A stretch of 15,700 nucleotides of DNA. Origin: Scytonema sp. UIC 10036. GTDB taxonomy: Bacteria; Cyanobacteriota; Cyanobacteriia; Cyanobacteriales; Nostocaceae. The first letter of the stretch is position 1. Each line of letters starts with the position of its first letter. Of this stretch, positions 1 to 7,836 are shown in pieces. The position numbers were made by a program, and so were the translations under genes. The notes beneath the pieces are model-generated. The model was not told where the DNA came from and searched no databases. It saw nothing but the letters and a program-made list of their open reading frames with translations. Where the stretch lies: the NCBI RefSeq assembly GCF_009725235.1, contig NZ_WJFC01000269.1:1-15700 (forward strand), written 5' to 3'.

Positions 1-130
1 TAGTTTTATTGATTTTTTATTTTGGAATTTTGATTTTGGATTTTGGATTTTGGATTTTATATTTTGGATTTTTGATTTTGGATTTTAGATTTTGGATTTT
101 GGATTTTAGATTTTGGATTTTGGATTCTGG
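1..130. repeat. Heptameric TTTTGGA short tandem repeat array
   Basis: The stretch is a degenerate 7-bp tandem array with consensus TTTTGGA and variants TTTTAGA, TTTTTGA and TTTTATA. Such short tandem repeats are common in spacers of filamentous cyanobacteria. The array runs up to the start codon of the next gene at 133, so the visible 5' untranslated region of that gene is repeat. A GGA of the array at 122-124 lies 8 nt before the ATG and is the only Shine-Dalgarno-like triplet at usable spacing. No promoter can be recognised inside the array, and it may extend beyond the window. Confidence 0.9.
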
Positions 131-132
131 AA

Positions 133-861
133 ATGATTAAATTAGCAAATCCTATTTTTTACCCATTGAGTGTATTGGTTGGTGGTGTTGTCTTGGTTGT
201 TGGTGTTCGTTTTGCTAGAGTTCCTAATGTTGTTATATTACCTACTGCTGCTTTAGTGGTAACAGTGGGAGCAGCTTTTTTGAAGTCTAAGGAACCAAAT
301 GAGAAAAAACTGGCAAAACAAGAGTTACAAAAGGAAGTAAAAATGCTGTATAATGCTGCTAAAAATTTGGCTGATAAATCTATAAATTTAAGACAAGAAG
401 CAAAGCATTTGTTAACTGATGATAGTTTGCAAATTGAATTATTGGCGATTGTGGAAGAGGCTTGCGATCGCGCTACGGAACTTCCCCAAAAAATTGACCA
501 ACTATCCCGGCGTGTCCAAGGTGATAACTCCTTGCTCTCTCCTACAGAATTACAGCAGCAATTACTAGAAGTTCAAAAGAAATTAGGTGCAAGTTCTGGG
601 GTTGCACGCCAACATTTCGAGCAATTAGCGAATAGCTTAAAACGCAATATTGAATTGGCAAAAGCAGGTGAAGATACTCGACAAGCGCAACTCGTGAATA
701 TTTACACTTTAATTCAAGAGACTGGAGGTATATTGCAGAGTTTACAAAATAAGCTGCGGACTTCCGATCTGAGTAAATTTGAGGAAATTAATGAGTTACG
801 TACTTTAAGTACCGAGCTTAATAGTTATCAGGAGAATATGGAAATTTTAGTGGTTCAATAG
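133..861 (+). CDS. Membrane-anchored coiled-coil protein, paralogue A
   Basis: This 242-residue protein is of unknown function. Residues 8-26 and 31-50 are hydrophobic and predict an N-terminal two-helix membrane hairpin. Residues 55-240 are polar, rich in Glu, Gln, Lys and Leu, and look like a long helical coiled coil that would lie in the cytoplasm. It has a clear paralogue at 9139-9861. The two share ELPxKI..LSRR (116-127), SLLS (133-136), SSGVA-[RK]-QH (154-161), QLANSL.RNI (164-173) and a TSDLS near 210. The next gene, the M48-SBP fusion, starts 33 bp downstream on the same strand, so the two probably form an operon. No enzyme motif is visible. The architecture (membrane hairpin plus coiled coil) recalls the XpaC family that partners TelA in other bacteria, but no diagnostic motif was seen and this is only a suggestion. 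The ATG at 133 is preceded directly by the heptamer array and has only a weak ribosome-binding site. Confidence 0.85.
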   Translation: MIKLANPIFYPLSVLVGGVVLVVGVRFARVPNVVILPTAALVVTVGAAFLKSKEPNEKKLAKQELQKEVKMLYNAAKNLADKSINLRQEAKHLLTDDSLQIELLAIVEEACDRATELPQKIDQLSRRVQGDNSLLSPTELQQQLLEVQKKLGASSGVARQHFEQLANSLKRNIELAKAGEDTRQAQLVNIYTLIQETGGILQSLQNKLRTSDLSKFEEINELRTLSTELNSYQENMEILVVQ

Positions 862-894
862 TTAGAAAAATCTTTATTCAGGAGTCAGGACACA

Positions 895-2871
895 ATGAAT
901 TTCTTGAAAACCATTGCTCTTCTAAGTTTTTTAACTGCATTATTTACTATTATTGGCTATTTGGTAATGGACAATATCATTGGAGCAATTATCGGTTTGT
1001 TCATTGCATCTGCCATTACTTTTTTCACTTGGTTCTACGCTGACAAAATTGTTTTAGAAGCTTATAGAGTGCAAGTCCCAACAAGAACTCAAATAGAAGT
1101 CCTTAAGCCGATTGTTGAGACACTGTGTTACCGTGCAAATTTGCCCTTACCAAAAATTTATGTAATCCCTACACCAATGGCTAACGCTTTTGCAACAGGG
1201 CGCAATCCAGACAACAGTGCTATTGCTGTGACGGAAGGACTGATAAAGTTGCTATCAACAGATGAACTTGAAGCTGTTCTTGCTCACGAACTTTGCCATA
1301 TTAAAAATCGCGATACCTTAACTCAAACGATCGCCGCCACACTTGCTGGTGCAATTTCTATAATGGCAAACATGATATATCAGTATTTGTGGTCTTTTCG
1401 TGGTTGGCGCAATAGTCCAATACGATTGGGTGGATCGCTTCTGACAGTTTTACTTGCTCCTATTAGCGCTACTATTATTCAGATGACTATTTCTCGTACA
1501 AGAGAATATGCGGCTGATAGGGGTGCAGCGTATCTCACGGGTAACCCTCGCGCCTTAGCAAATGCATTAGAACGAATAACAAATAATTCTAAGATTACTA
1601 GTGCTAACAATGCTTGTTTTGCACCTTTGTTGATTGTTAATCCATTTCAAGATAAGTCGATTTACGCCTTATTTTCAACTCATCCACCAGTAGAAGCACG
1701 GGTACGGCAATTACTGAAAATACAATCAGAAGTGAAAAATCAATTTATGGCTATCAAAAAATCTCCATTGCTGCGTCAGAAACAAACAATAACTTCAATT
1801 GCGATCTCTCTCTCAGCACTTGGTGTAGCCTATGCTCCCTTACCAGGATTACAACAGACAGTTGCGATCGTTAGCGGTACGGAATTACAAGCTCCATTGC
1901 AAGAACTAGCAACTCAGTTTCAACAAAAGAATCCTAACATTAAAATAGAATTAAAATTTCAAGGTTCTCAAGATATTGTTAATAACTATATAGACACAAA
2001 AAATGAACAAAAATCAACTATCTTGATTCCTGCCTCGTCTGAATTTTTAGATGAATTGCGCCAACGCTACACAACACAAAATAACAGCGATCCCTTCCTA
2101 GAATCACCACAACCAATTGCTAAAACACTTCTTGTTGGTGTTGCTTGGTCAGAACGAGGTAAAGTTCTTTTCCCCAATGGTCGCTTTTCTTGGCAACGAG
2201 TAGAACAAGCCATGCAAGCTCCTAATTGGCAAGCCATCGGCGGTCAAAAAGATTGGGGAAGCTTTGATTTTATGATGACCGATCCCAGCCGTTCTAACAG
2301 CGGTCAAGTTACCCTGAGTTTGTGGTCACTGTCAAAATTTGGTGGCAATAATCCTAATAACGTTAACTTTAGCAATCCTACAGTGAGTTCCCTATTTGGA
2401 ACAATAAAGCGTTCAGTCTACCAACCACCTCGTTCTACAGATATTCTTTTACAAGAGTTTATTGCTCGTGCTCCCAATGATGCGGATGTAGCGACTGTTT
2501 ACGAAAGCCTTGCCCTATCTCGATGGCAGCAGTCTAGTAAAAATCAGGGGAAACCCTATCAGATTTACTATCTCGATCCCACTATTGAAACAGTAGCAAC
2601 TGCGGTAATTCTTCGTCAAAATGTAGATGCAGCAACAGCCAGTGCTGCAAAAAGTTTTATCTCTTATTTACGAGAACCAGAACAACAAAAAGTCTTTGTA
2701 CAGCATGGTTTTCGTCCAGCGATCGATGGCGTTAATTTGCAAGGAGTTGCTAACAGCCCTTGGAATCAGAATATTCCTGGTGTAGAACTGAACCCATCTG
2801 TGAAAGCAGTACCAGTTCCCAAAGCACAGATTCAAGCCGAAATCCAGCGCATTTGGCAAAGAGCGAATTAA
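895..2871 (+). CDS. HtpX-like M48 metalloprotease fused to a periplasmic substrate-binding domain
   Basis: This 658-residue protein is about twice the length of HtpX (about 290). Residues 1-290 form a complete M48B protease: a hydrophobic N-terminal hairpin (about 5-47), the zinc motif HELCH at 131-135, two further membrane segments (about 141-160 and 180-200), the third zinc ligand E204 in REYAAD, and the typical STHPPVEAR near 261. Residues about 299-315 form another membrane segment, followed from about 316 by a type 2 periplasmic-binding-protein domain with VSGTEL, TDPSRSNSG (462-470), VYES (535-538) and HGFRP (604-608). The C-terminal half aligns without large gaps, more than half identical by eye, with the stand-alone protein at 7837-8982, and both end in IQRIW[QE]RAN. 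With four helices before the linker, the protease would face the cytoplasm and the fifth helix would place the SBP in the periplasm. GGAG at 881-884 (10 nt before the ATG) or AGGA at 887-890 gives the ribosome-binding site. HtpX itself degrades misfolded membrane proteins; the SBP ligand is unknown. Confidence 0.93.
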   Translation: MNFLKTIALLSFLTALFTIIGYLVMDNIIGAIIGLFIASAITFFTWFYADKIVLEAYRVQVPTRTQIEVLKPIVETLCYRANLPLPKIYVIPTPMANAFATGRNPDNSAIAVTEGLIKLLSTDELEAVLAHELCHIKNRDTLTQTIAATLAGAISIMANMIYQYLWSFRGWRNSPIRLGGSLLTVLLAPISATIIQMTISRTREYAADRGAAYLTGNPRALANALERITNNSKITSANNACFAPLLIVNPFQDKSIYALFSTHPPVEARVRQLLKIQSEVKNQFMAIKKSPLLRQKQTITSIAISLSALGVAYAPLPGLQQTVAIVSGTELQAPLQELATQFQQKNPNIKIELKFQGSQDIVNNYIDTKNEQKSTILIPASSEFLDELRQRYTTQNNSDPFLESPQPIAKTLLVGVAWSERGKVLFPNGRFSWQRVEQAMQAPNWQAIGGQKDWGSFDFMMTDPSRSNSGQVTLSLWSLSKFGGNNPNNVNFSNPTVSSLFGTIKRSVYQPPRSTDILLQEFIARAPNDADVATVYESLALSRWQQSSKNQGKPYQIYYLDPTIETVATAVILRQNVDAATASAAKSFISYLREPEQQKVFVQHGFRPAIDGVNLQGVANSPWNQNIPGVELNPSVKAVPVPKAQIQAEIQRIWQRAN

Positions 2872-2891
2872 TTGAATTTTATCAACAATTA

Positions 2892-2939
2892 AGCGACCTC
2901 AACACCGACTCATTTAGTTTTTAGTTTGTTGAAGTCGCT
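2892..2939 (+). terminator. Possible hairpin terminator after the M48-SBP gene
   Basis: Arms at 2892-2904 and 2927-2939 pair at 12 of 13 positions (one C-A mismatch) around a 22-nt loop. The hairpin begins 21 bp after the stop codon. The loop is large, and the nearest T-rich stretch (from about 2954) is not directly adjacent, so this is a weak candidate for transcription termination or mRNA 3'-end stabilisation. Confidence 0.35.
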
Positions 2940-3740
2940 CGCTTGTGTGCGCCTCTTTGTTTTATGACTGTTCTGAGGTTATAGTGATAGAAATGGATGA
3001 AAGCTGAGGCAAATCCGTCCACATCCAAGAAAAAGAAAGGCGTGGCATGATACCAACAATGGCCGGGTAGCCAGCTTCCTTTTCCTATTGGCTTTCCCGC
3101 TCGTCAGCTTTGGTCTAACCAGTCCTTCTCATCTAAACCCTAACATCTGAATCTAAGTAAAAACCTCCACCTTTGAGATAGAGGTAAAAAAGTATATTTC
3201 AAATGGATAAGTTTACGATTACTGATTGCACCTTGCTTTGCCGGAATTAAAAATCAGAGCCTACAATCATAGCATTTCGGCTTACTGAGCAGATTCCAAT
3301 TCAGTAACTTTGATAGCCATAAGCTATCTGCTTTTTCTGGTTTTGAAAGTATAAGTTTTGACCTAACCCCCTTAAAATTTATAACGATAAATTTCTCAAT
3401 ACAATCTGTCCTTAGTAAGTAACTATAATCTGCCTTTAGTTAGATGACTTACTACATCCCAAATAAATGGGTTAATACAAAAGTTGTGGTTAACCTAACA
3501 GAGCGGAGCTTCTTGAGCTTAAGATCCATTGCCGATATCCTCTAGCAGACTCTATCACAGATGAAGAAACTGACGTATTCCTTTCCACACACTCCAGTAA
3601 AGCTTGATTGTTGCATATAAAATGATAACAGTATCTATTACTGGTGCTTGATTAAGCATAATTGGGGAACTTGCATCGTGTGTTTGCTATTAAACTTAGT
3701 TTAACAATGCTTCACCACGACGATTACGAAACTCCACTCA
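2940..3740. other. Long spacer without a recognisable gene
   Basis: No open frame of convincing length or composition was found on either strand. Short frames occur, for example about 40 codons on the minus strand around 2980-3120, but none resembles a known protein. Small structures include a 6-bp hairpin at 3312-3328 (gatagc, loop cataa, gctatc) followed by T5 at 3332-3336, a 15-bp palindrome at 3690-3704 (ttaaac, tta, gtttaa), and two similar aatctg.ctttagt-like segments near 3402 and 3427. The stretch could hold a small RNA or the remains of a decayed gene; neither can be supported from sequence alone. Confidence 0.5.
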
Positions 3741-3741
3741 G

Positions 3742-3786
3742 GAGGCGGAGCCTCTAAAAAAGCATTCCCAGGCGGAGCCTGGGAAC
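3742..3786. repeat. Dispersed palindromic repeat (ggcggagcc family)
   Basis: Two copies of the same palindromic core stand side by side. A short one at about 3742-3755 has arms gaggc and gcctc around gga. A longer one at 3765-3785 has 9-bp arms ttcccaggc and gcctgggaa, also around gga. Related copies lie at 6711-6807, 12455-12483 and 15448-15494, always between genes. Confidence 0.85.
3756..3785 (-). terminator. Rho-independent terminator of clpB, formed by a dispersed repeat
   Basis: Read on the minus strand, the 9-bp GC-rich hairpin (arms 3785-3777 and 3773-3765, loop of 3) is followed after three bases by six T residues (3761-3756). It begins 28 bp beyond the clpB stop codon. This has the geometry of an intrinsic terminator, although the stem is one member of the dispersed palindromic repeat family. 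Confidence 0.6.
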
Positions 3787-3813
3787 GAGATGAGAAGTTG
3801 AACTGGAGTTTGA

Positions 3814-6432
3814 TTAAGCTGTAAACACCTCTGTGGGTAAGCGTTTGAAGGAAAGACGCTCATTCTCAATGTCTACAAAAATGGTATCGCCATCATGAAA
3901 CTCTCCACGCAAAATAGCTTTGGCAATTTGAGTTTCTAACTCCCGTTGAATGGCTCGCTTCAGGGGTCTTGCTCCAAATACTGGGTCATACCCTACATCA
4001 GCTAAAAAGTCAAGAGCAGCTTCCGAGAGTCTGAGAGACATCTTGCGATCGCTCAATCTATGACGTACTCTCTCAACTTGCAACTGTACGATTCGACGCA
4101 ATTGTTCCTTACGCAACGCATGGAAGAAGATAAGTTCATCAAGACGGTTGAGGAACTCAGGACGGAAGCTATTTCGCATTGCTTCCATAACCCGGTGACG
4201 CATTTCATCATAGCGCGAGTCATCACCTGCAACATCCAAGATGTACTGCGAACCGATGTTACTCGTCATAATAATGATAGAGTTCTTAAAGTCCACCGTA
4301 TGACCTTGAGCATCCGTCACGCGACCATCATCAAGAATTTGCAGGAAGATGTTAAAGACATCAGGATGTGCTTTTTCGATTTCGTCAAACAAAATCACTG
4401 CATAAGGACGACGGCGAATTGCTTCTGTGAGTTGTCCTCCTTCTTCATAACCCACGTATCCTGGAGGCGCACCAATCAGACGAGAAACAGCGTGTTTCTC
4501 CATGTACTCGGACATATCAATCCTGACTAGTGCTTCTTCAGTATCAAACAAGTAAGCCGCAAGTGCTTTTGCTAGTTCGGTTTTACCAACACCTGTAGGA
4601 CCGAGGAAAATAAAGCTAGCAATAGGACGATTGGGATCTGCAAGCCCAGCACGAGAACGCTGAATCGCATCTGCTACTGCTGTCACTGCTTCTTCTTGTC
4701 CGACAACGCGATTGTGCAGTTCATCTTCTAAATGCAACAGCTTTTCTTTCTCAGATTCCACCAACTTGCTGATAGGAATTCCCGTCCACTTAGAAATGAC
4801 TTCTGCAATGTCAGCTTCGGTAACTTCTTCGCGCAACAGAGATTTTCCACTGCGTTGTGCGTGAGCAAGTTCGCTTTCAGCTGCTTCCAAATCGCGATGC
4901 AAACTGGTGAGCTTGCCATATTTTAACTCAGCAGCGCGGTTGAGATCGTAATTGCGTTCTGCTTGTTGAATCTCTAAGTTAACGCGGTCAATCTCTTCTT
5001 TGACAGACTGAATTTTTGCAATTACATCTTTTTCAGATTGCCATTGCGTCTTTAACTCTCTTTGTTCTTCTTTAAAGTCCGCAAGTTCTTTTTCCAATCT
5101 TTCCAACCGTTCTCTGGAAGCTGCATCACTTTCTTTTTGCAGTGATAGCTTTTCCATTTCTAATTGCAGAATCTTACGGTCAATTTCGTCGAGTTCTTCA
5201 GGTTTGGAGGTAATCTCCATCTTCAGTCTGGCTGCTGCTTCGTCTACCAAGTCAATGGCTTTGTCTGGTAAGAAGCGATCGCTAATATAGCGACTGGACA
5301 AAGTTGCCGCTGCGACTAAAGAACTATCGGAAATTTTCACCCCGTGATGAACTTCATACCGTTCTTTCAAACCGCGCAAAATAGAAATCGTATCTTCCAC
5401 ACTAGGCTGATCGACATACACCTGTTGGAAGCGTCTTTCCAATGCTGCGTCTTTTTCTATATATTTACGGTATTCGTCCAAAGTTGTTGCACCAATACAG
5501 CGCAGTTCCCCCCGCGCCAACATTGGCTTTAATAAGTTACCTGCATCCATTGCGCCTTGGGTTGCACCAGCGCCAACAACTGTGTGAATTTCATCAATAA
5601 AGAGAACTATATTGCCGTTGGACTCGGTAACTTCTTTTAAGACTGCTTTGAGACGTTCTTCAAATTCACCTCGGAATTTTGCTCCCGCAATCAAAGCACC
5701 CATGTCTAAAGCGATGAGTTTGCGGTCTTTTAAGGATTGGGGCACATCACCAGCTATTATACGCTGTGCCAATCCTTCTGCGATCGCTGTTTTACCAACA
5801 CCCGGTTCCCCAATCAGCACGGGGTTGTTTTTAGTACGACGTGATAAAATTTGGATGGTGCGGCGAATTTCATCATCCCGTCCGATTACCGGGTCAAGTT
5901 TACCTTGACGGGCTGCTTCTGTAAGATCGCGCCCGTATTTTTCCAGTGATTGGTATTTTCCTTCTGGATTTTGGTCGGTCACTTTCTGATTCCCACGAAT
6001 TTGTTTAACAATATTTTTAACTTTTCCTTCGTCCAGACCAAATTCTTGGAATAACGCTTTACCAAAGCGGTCATCTTTAGCATAACCCAGTAATAGGTGC
6101 TCGATTGAGATAAACTCGTCTTGAAACTCCTTGCGATATCCATCGGCTCGGTCAAGAAGCGTATCCAAGCTGCGTCCCAAGTAAACAGAACTGCTGCTAC
6201 CAGAGACTTTAGGCTGACGTTGAATAAATTGTTCGGTGCGATCGCGCAACTTTTGCAAATTAACACCAGCTTTTGTGAAAACACCATTAGCAAGTCCTTC
6301 TTGATCCAACAGTGCTTTCATCAGGTGTTCGCTTTCAATCTGCTGTTGTTGATACTGTTTGGCAATATCTGGAGTATGCGCGATCGCTTCCCAAGCTTTT
6401 TCTGTAAATTGGTTTGGATTAGTTGGTTGCAT
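3814..6432 (-). CDS. clpB: ATP-dependent protein disaggregase ClpB
   Basis: ClpB is a hexameric cytoplasmic AAA+ chaperone that pulls polypeptides out of aggregates together with DnaK/DnaJ/GrpE. The 872 residues are the full usual length. The order is: Clp N-terminal double repeat (about 1-150), first AAA+ module with Walker A GEPGVGKT (208-215) and Walker B LFIDE (277-281), a coiled-coil middle domain (about 405-530), second AAA+ module with Walker A GPTGVGKT (611-618) and Walker [10 protein letters not shown] (682-690), and the C-terminal [10 protein letters not shown] region. No ClpP-binding loop was noticed, as expected for ClpB. From memory the N-terminus and middle domain look most like the second cyanobacterial ClpB paralogue (ClpB2 of Nostoc) rather than the heat-shock ClpB1, but I could not test this. 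The ATG at 6432 agrees with the family N-terminus. No CIRCE heat-shock operator was found upstream. The gene stands alone between two long spacers. Confidence 0.97.
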   Translation of the reverse strand: MQPTNPNQFTEKAWEAIAHTPDIAKQYQQQQIESEHLMKALLDQEGLANGVFTKAGVNLQKLRDRTEQFIQRQPKVSGSSSSVYLGRSLDTLLDRADGYRKEFQDEFISIEHLLLGYAKDDRFGKALFQEFGLDEGKVKNIVKQIRGNQKVTDQNPEGKYQSLEKYGRDLTEAARQGKLDPVIGRDDEIRRTIQILSRRTKNNPVLIGEPGVGKTAIAEGLAQRIIAGDVPQSLKDRKLIALDMGALIAGAKFRGEFEERLKAVLKEVTESNGNIVLFIDEIHTVVGAGATQGAMDAGNLLKPMLARGELRCIGATTLDEYRKYIEKDAALERRFQQVYVDQPSVEDTISILRGLKERYEVHHGVKISDSSLVAAATLSSRYISDRFLPDKAIDLVDEAAARLKMEITSKPEELDEIDRKILQLEMEKLSLQKESDAASRERLERLEKELADFKEEQRELKTQWQSEKDVIAKIQSVKEEIDRVNLEIQQAERNYDLNRAAELKYGKLTSLHRDLEAAESELAHAQRSGKSLLREEVTEADIAEVISKWTGIPISKLVESEKEKLLHLEDELHNRVVGQEEAVTAVADAIQRSRAGLADPNRPIASFIFLGPTGVGKTELAKALAAYLFDTEEALVRIDMSEYMEKHAVSRLIGAPPGYVGYEEGGQLTEAIRRRPYAVILFDEIEKAHPDVFNIFLQILDDGRVTDAQGHTVDFKNSIIIMTSNIGSQYILDVAGDDSRYDEMRHRVMEAMRNSFRPEFLNRLDELIFFHALRKEQLRRIVQLQVERVRHRLSDRKMSLRLSEAALDFLADVGYDPVFGARPLKRAIQRELETQIAKAILRGEFHDGDTIFVDIENERLSFKRLPTEVFTA

Positions 6433-6503
6433 AAGCTTTTTCCAGGAAAGAACGGCTCTAAACTCGCATTTACTTTCTTTAGGTTCTAAATTTAGCTATT
6501 TTT

Positions 6504-6556
6504 GTAGGTAGGGCTATGCCACACGTTTGATATTGGTGGGCTTTAACCCTACCTAC
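6504..6556. repeat. 53-bp inverted repeat with gtaggtaggg arms
   Basis: Perfect 10-bp arms, gtaggtaggg at 6504-6513 and ccctacctac at 6547-6556, enclose 33 bp. This is a MITE-like or hairpin element. A related fragment, agccctatctac, occurs at about 7583-7594. It lies about 70 bp upstream of the clpB start and could be part of its leader. Confidence 0.7.
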
Positions 6557-6682
6557 TCATAGAACAAAAATATAGTTTGTTCTAATAGAATCATTGTAGA
6601 AATAGAGGAGTCAATCGCTAGTTCGGACTTCACGTCCTTCCATAGTCGTATTACCGCCATAAATTTCGCGAACGAAGAATTT

Positions 6683-6714
6683 TCGTACCCTCTCGTTCTC
6701 GTACCCTCTCGTTC
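6683..6714. repeat. 16-bp perfect tandem duplication
   Basis: The unit tcgtaccctctcgttc occurs twice without a gap, at 6683-6698 and 6699-6714. It runs into the first arm of the palindromic repeat that follows and looks like a local slippage product at the edge of that element. Confidence 0.9.
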
Positions 6715-6807
6715 CCAGGCGGAGCCTGGGAATGCAGATTGTGAGGCTCCGCCTGGGAATGCAGATTGTGAGGCTCCGCCTGGGAATGCAGATTGTGAGG
6801 CTCCGCC
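6711..6807. repeat. 27-bp tandem repeat built on the palindromic ggcggagcc core
   Basis: Three 27-bp units (6717-6743, 6744-6770, 6771-6797) plus 10 bp of a fourth (6798-6807) lie head to tail. Units two and three are identical and carry the core as aggctccgcctggg. The first carries the same core with gga in place of tcc in the loop and is part of a hairpin with 6711-6720. The array is an amplified form of the palindrome found singly elsewhere in the window. Confidence 0.92.
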
Positions 6808-6872
6808 TTGCACTCCAGGTAGAGCGTCAGTTCATTAGAAGATATTGACAAACTAAGCATATTGTAGATTAC

Positions 6873-7475
6873 TCAAGTCACATGAAACCCTCTGAGTGTC
6901 ACAGATATTCTCCTCCCTTGACACTTTTTGGACAAAGTCACTTCATGCGTCCAAGTTTTGTTTGTTTCATAAGGTATGACAAACACGCTACCTTGTGTTG
7001 TTATGAAGTCTTTATAACCACTTCCTTTCCACGGACGCAATCGGAATGTACGTTCTTCTCCAAATGAAATAGTCACAATAGGGACGCTATCAATCATGTT
7101 GAGCGTGCTATCTCGATGCTTTCCTATGTAATGACCAAGTTTAGCATCATACCAATTGATAACTATACCATTGAGGCGATTATCAATATTATTTTTGCTC
7201 CATTCAAAAATTGGTTCGATTAATGATGGAATTGGTAAAGCTTGATGTGTGACTCCTGTATAATGATAATCTGCTCCGTAAACTTGTTGCCAACGCGGCA
7301 TTTTTACCAAACGTCCGTGTATTTTTAGCTTGTTAAAATTGGGGGGATGTATATCCCACAATTTATCAAATTGTGAGGGGTTTAGTTCGACATCAGTTGG
7401 TAAATTAGCTGTATAAAATTTATGGTTCTCGTCTAGTTGATGGCAGATAAAAATATTTTCGTTGAGTGTATTCAT
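6873..7475 (-). CDS. AlkB-like 2-oxoglutarate/Fe(II)-dependent dioxygenase
   Basis: AlkB enzymes remove alkyl groups from nucleic-acid bases by oxidation, using Fe(II), O2 and 2-oxoglutarate. The 200-residue protein shows the full catalytic set: iron ligands H120 and D122 in KHRDS, the distal ligand H177 in WTHEVT, and the co-substrate motif RxSxTxR at 189-195. Upstream, INWYD...GHYIGKH (106-120) is the usual strand pair before the iron site. The segment PRWQQVYGADYHYTG (60-74) resembles the nucleotide-recognition lid region of the ALKBH2/3-like branch. Length is normal for bacterial AlkB proteins. Whether it repairs DNA, RNA or another substrate cannot be told from the sequence. It stands alone between repeat-bearing spacers, with no Ada or other repair gene beside it. 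The start at 7475 has only a poor Shine-Dalgarno sequence. Confidence 0.88.
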   Translation of the reverse strand: MNTLNENIFICHQLDENHKFYTANLPTDVELNPSQFDKLWDIHPPNFNKLKIHGRLVKMPRWQQVYGADYHYTGVTHQALPIPSLIEPIFEWSKNNIDNRLNGIVINWYDAKLGHYIGKHRDSTLNMIDSVPIVTISFGEERTFRLRPWKGSGYKDFITTQGSVFVIPYETNKTWTHEVTLSKKCQGRRISVTLRGFHVT

Positions 7476-7640
7476 TGAAGTCTTTATCCATTCCTCATCT
7501 TTCCTTGTTACTGTGTCTTAGTACTGACTAAGAAGTCACAGCAAACGTAGCAATGCTCACCAAATAAGCTTTTGTGCGGTATAGCCCTATCTACTATACT
7601 TAAATTTTTTTACAAATAAGATAGGATGGCTACCAATACT

Positions 7641-7804
7641 TGTAGGTTGGGCAAACTCTTGTGGGAACCCAACAAATGTTTGTAAATGTTGGGTTTCGTT
7701 CCTCAACCCAACCTACGTATTTTCGCATTTTTTTCCCAATTATGAGTAAATGTTGGGTTTCGTTCCTCAACCTAACCTACGTATTTTCGCATTTTTTTCC
7801 CAAT
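7641..7804. repeat. Duplicated 59-bp hairpin element (gttgggtt/aacccaac family)
   Basis: Two copies of a 59-bp unit at 7682-7740 and 7746-7804 differ at one position and are separated by tatga. Each contains an 8-bp inverted repeat, for example gttgggtt at 7688-7695 and aacccaac at 7705-7712 with a 9-nt loop, followed by acctacgtattttcgc and a T-rich tail. A third, inverted relative begins at 7641 with gtaggttggg and pairs with cccaacctac at 7707-7716. Elements of this kind are dispersed in cyanobacterial spacers. The block begins 32 bp beyond the stop codon of the SBP gene at 7837. Together with the promoter region of the AlkB-like gene it fills the 361-bp gap 7476-7836. Confidence 0.88.
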
Positions 7805-7836
7805 GATGGGTTAAGCATAAGCCTCTTATCGTTGAT

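Larger units (their letters stand above)
6433..6872. other. Repeat-rich spacer between clpB and the AlkB-like gene
   Basis: This 440-bp spacer must hold the clpB promoter on the minus strand, but no clear -35/-10 pair was recognised. It contains an inverted repeat at 6504-6556, a 16-bp duplication at 6683-6714 and a 27-bp tandem repeat at 6717-6807. Frames that cross the tandem repeat encode a monotonous GGASQSAFP peptide and are products of the repeat, not genes. Confidence 0.7.

Noticed and set aside
3165..3190. acctc/gaggt hairpin with T5 on the minus strand as a terminator
   Set aside because: The stem is only 5 bp with a long loop, and no gene ends nearby on that strand.
4060..4530. 156-codon plus-strand frame inside clpB
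   Set aside because: It lies antisense to a strongly conserved clpB segment and its product resembles nothing; it is a shadow frame.
3814..6432. clpB as a functional member of the SBP/M48 system
   Set aside because: ClpB is a near-universal chaperone, stands alone with its own spacers and terminator, and is on the opposite strand from the M48 gene; proximity alone does not support a link.
6553..6860. Minus-strand frames encoding GGASQSAFP or AEPHNLHSQ repeats
   Set aside because: They are translations of the 27-bp DNA repeat in two frames, have no ribosome-binding site of note and no resemblance to a protein; the repeat explains them fully.
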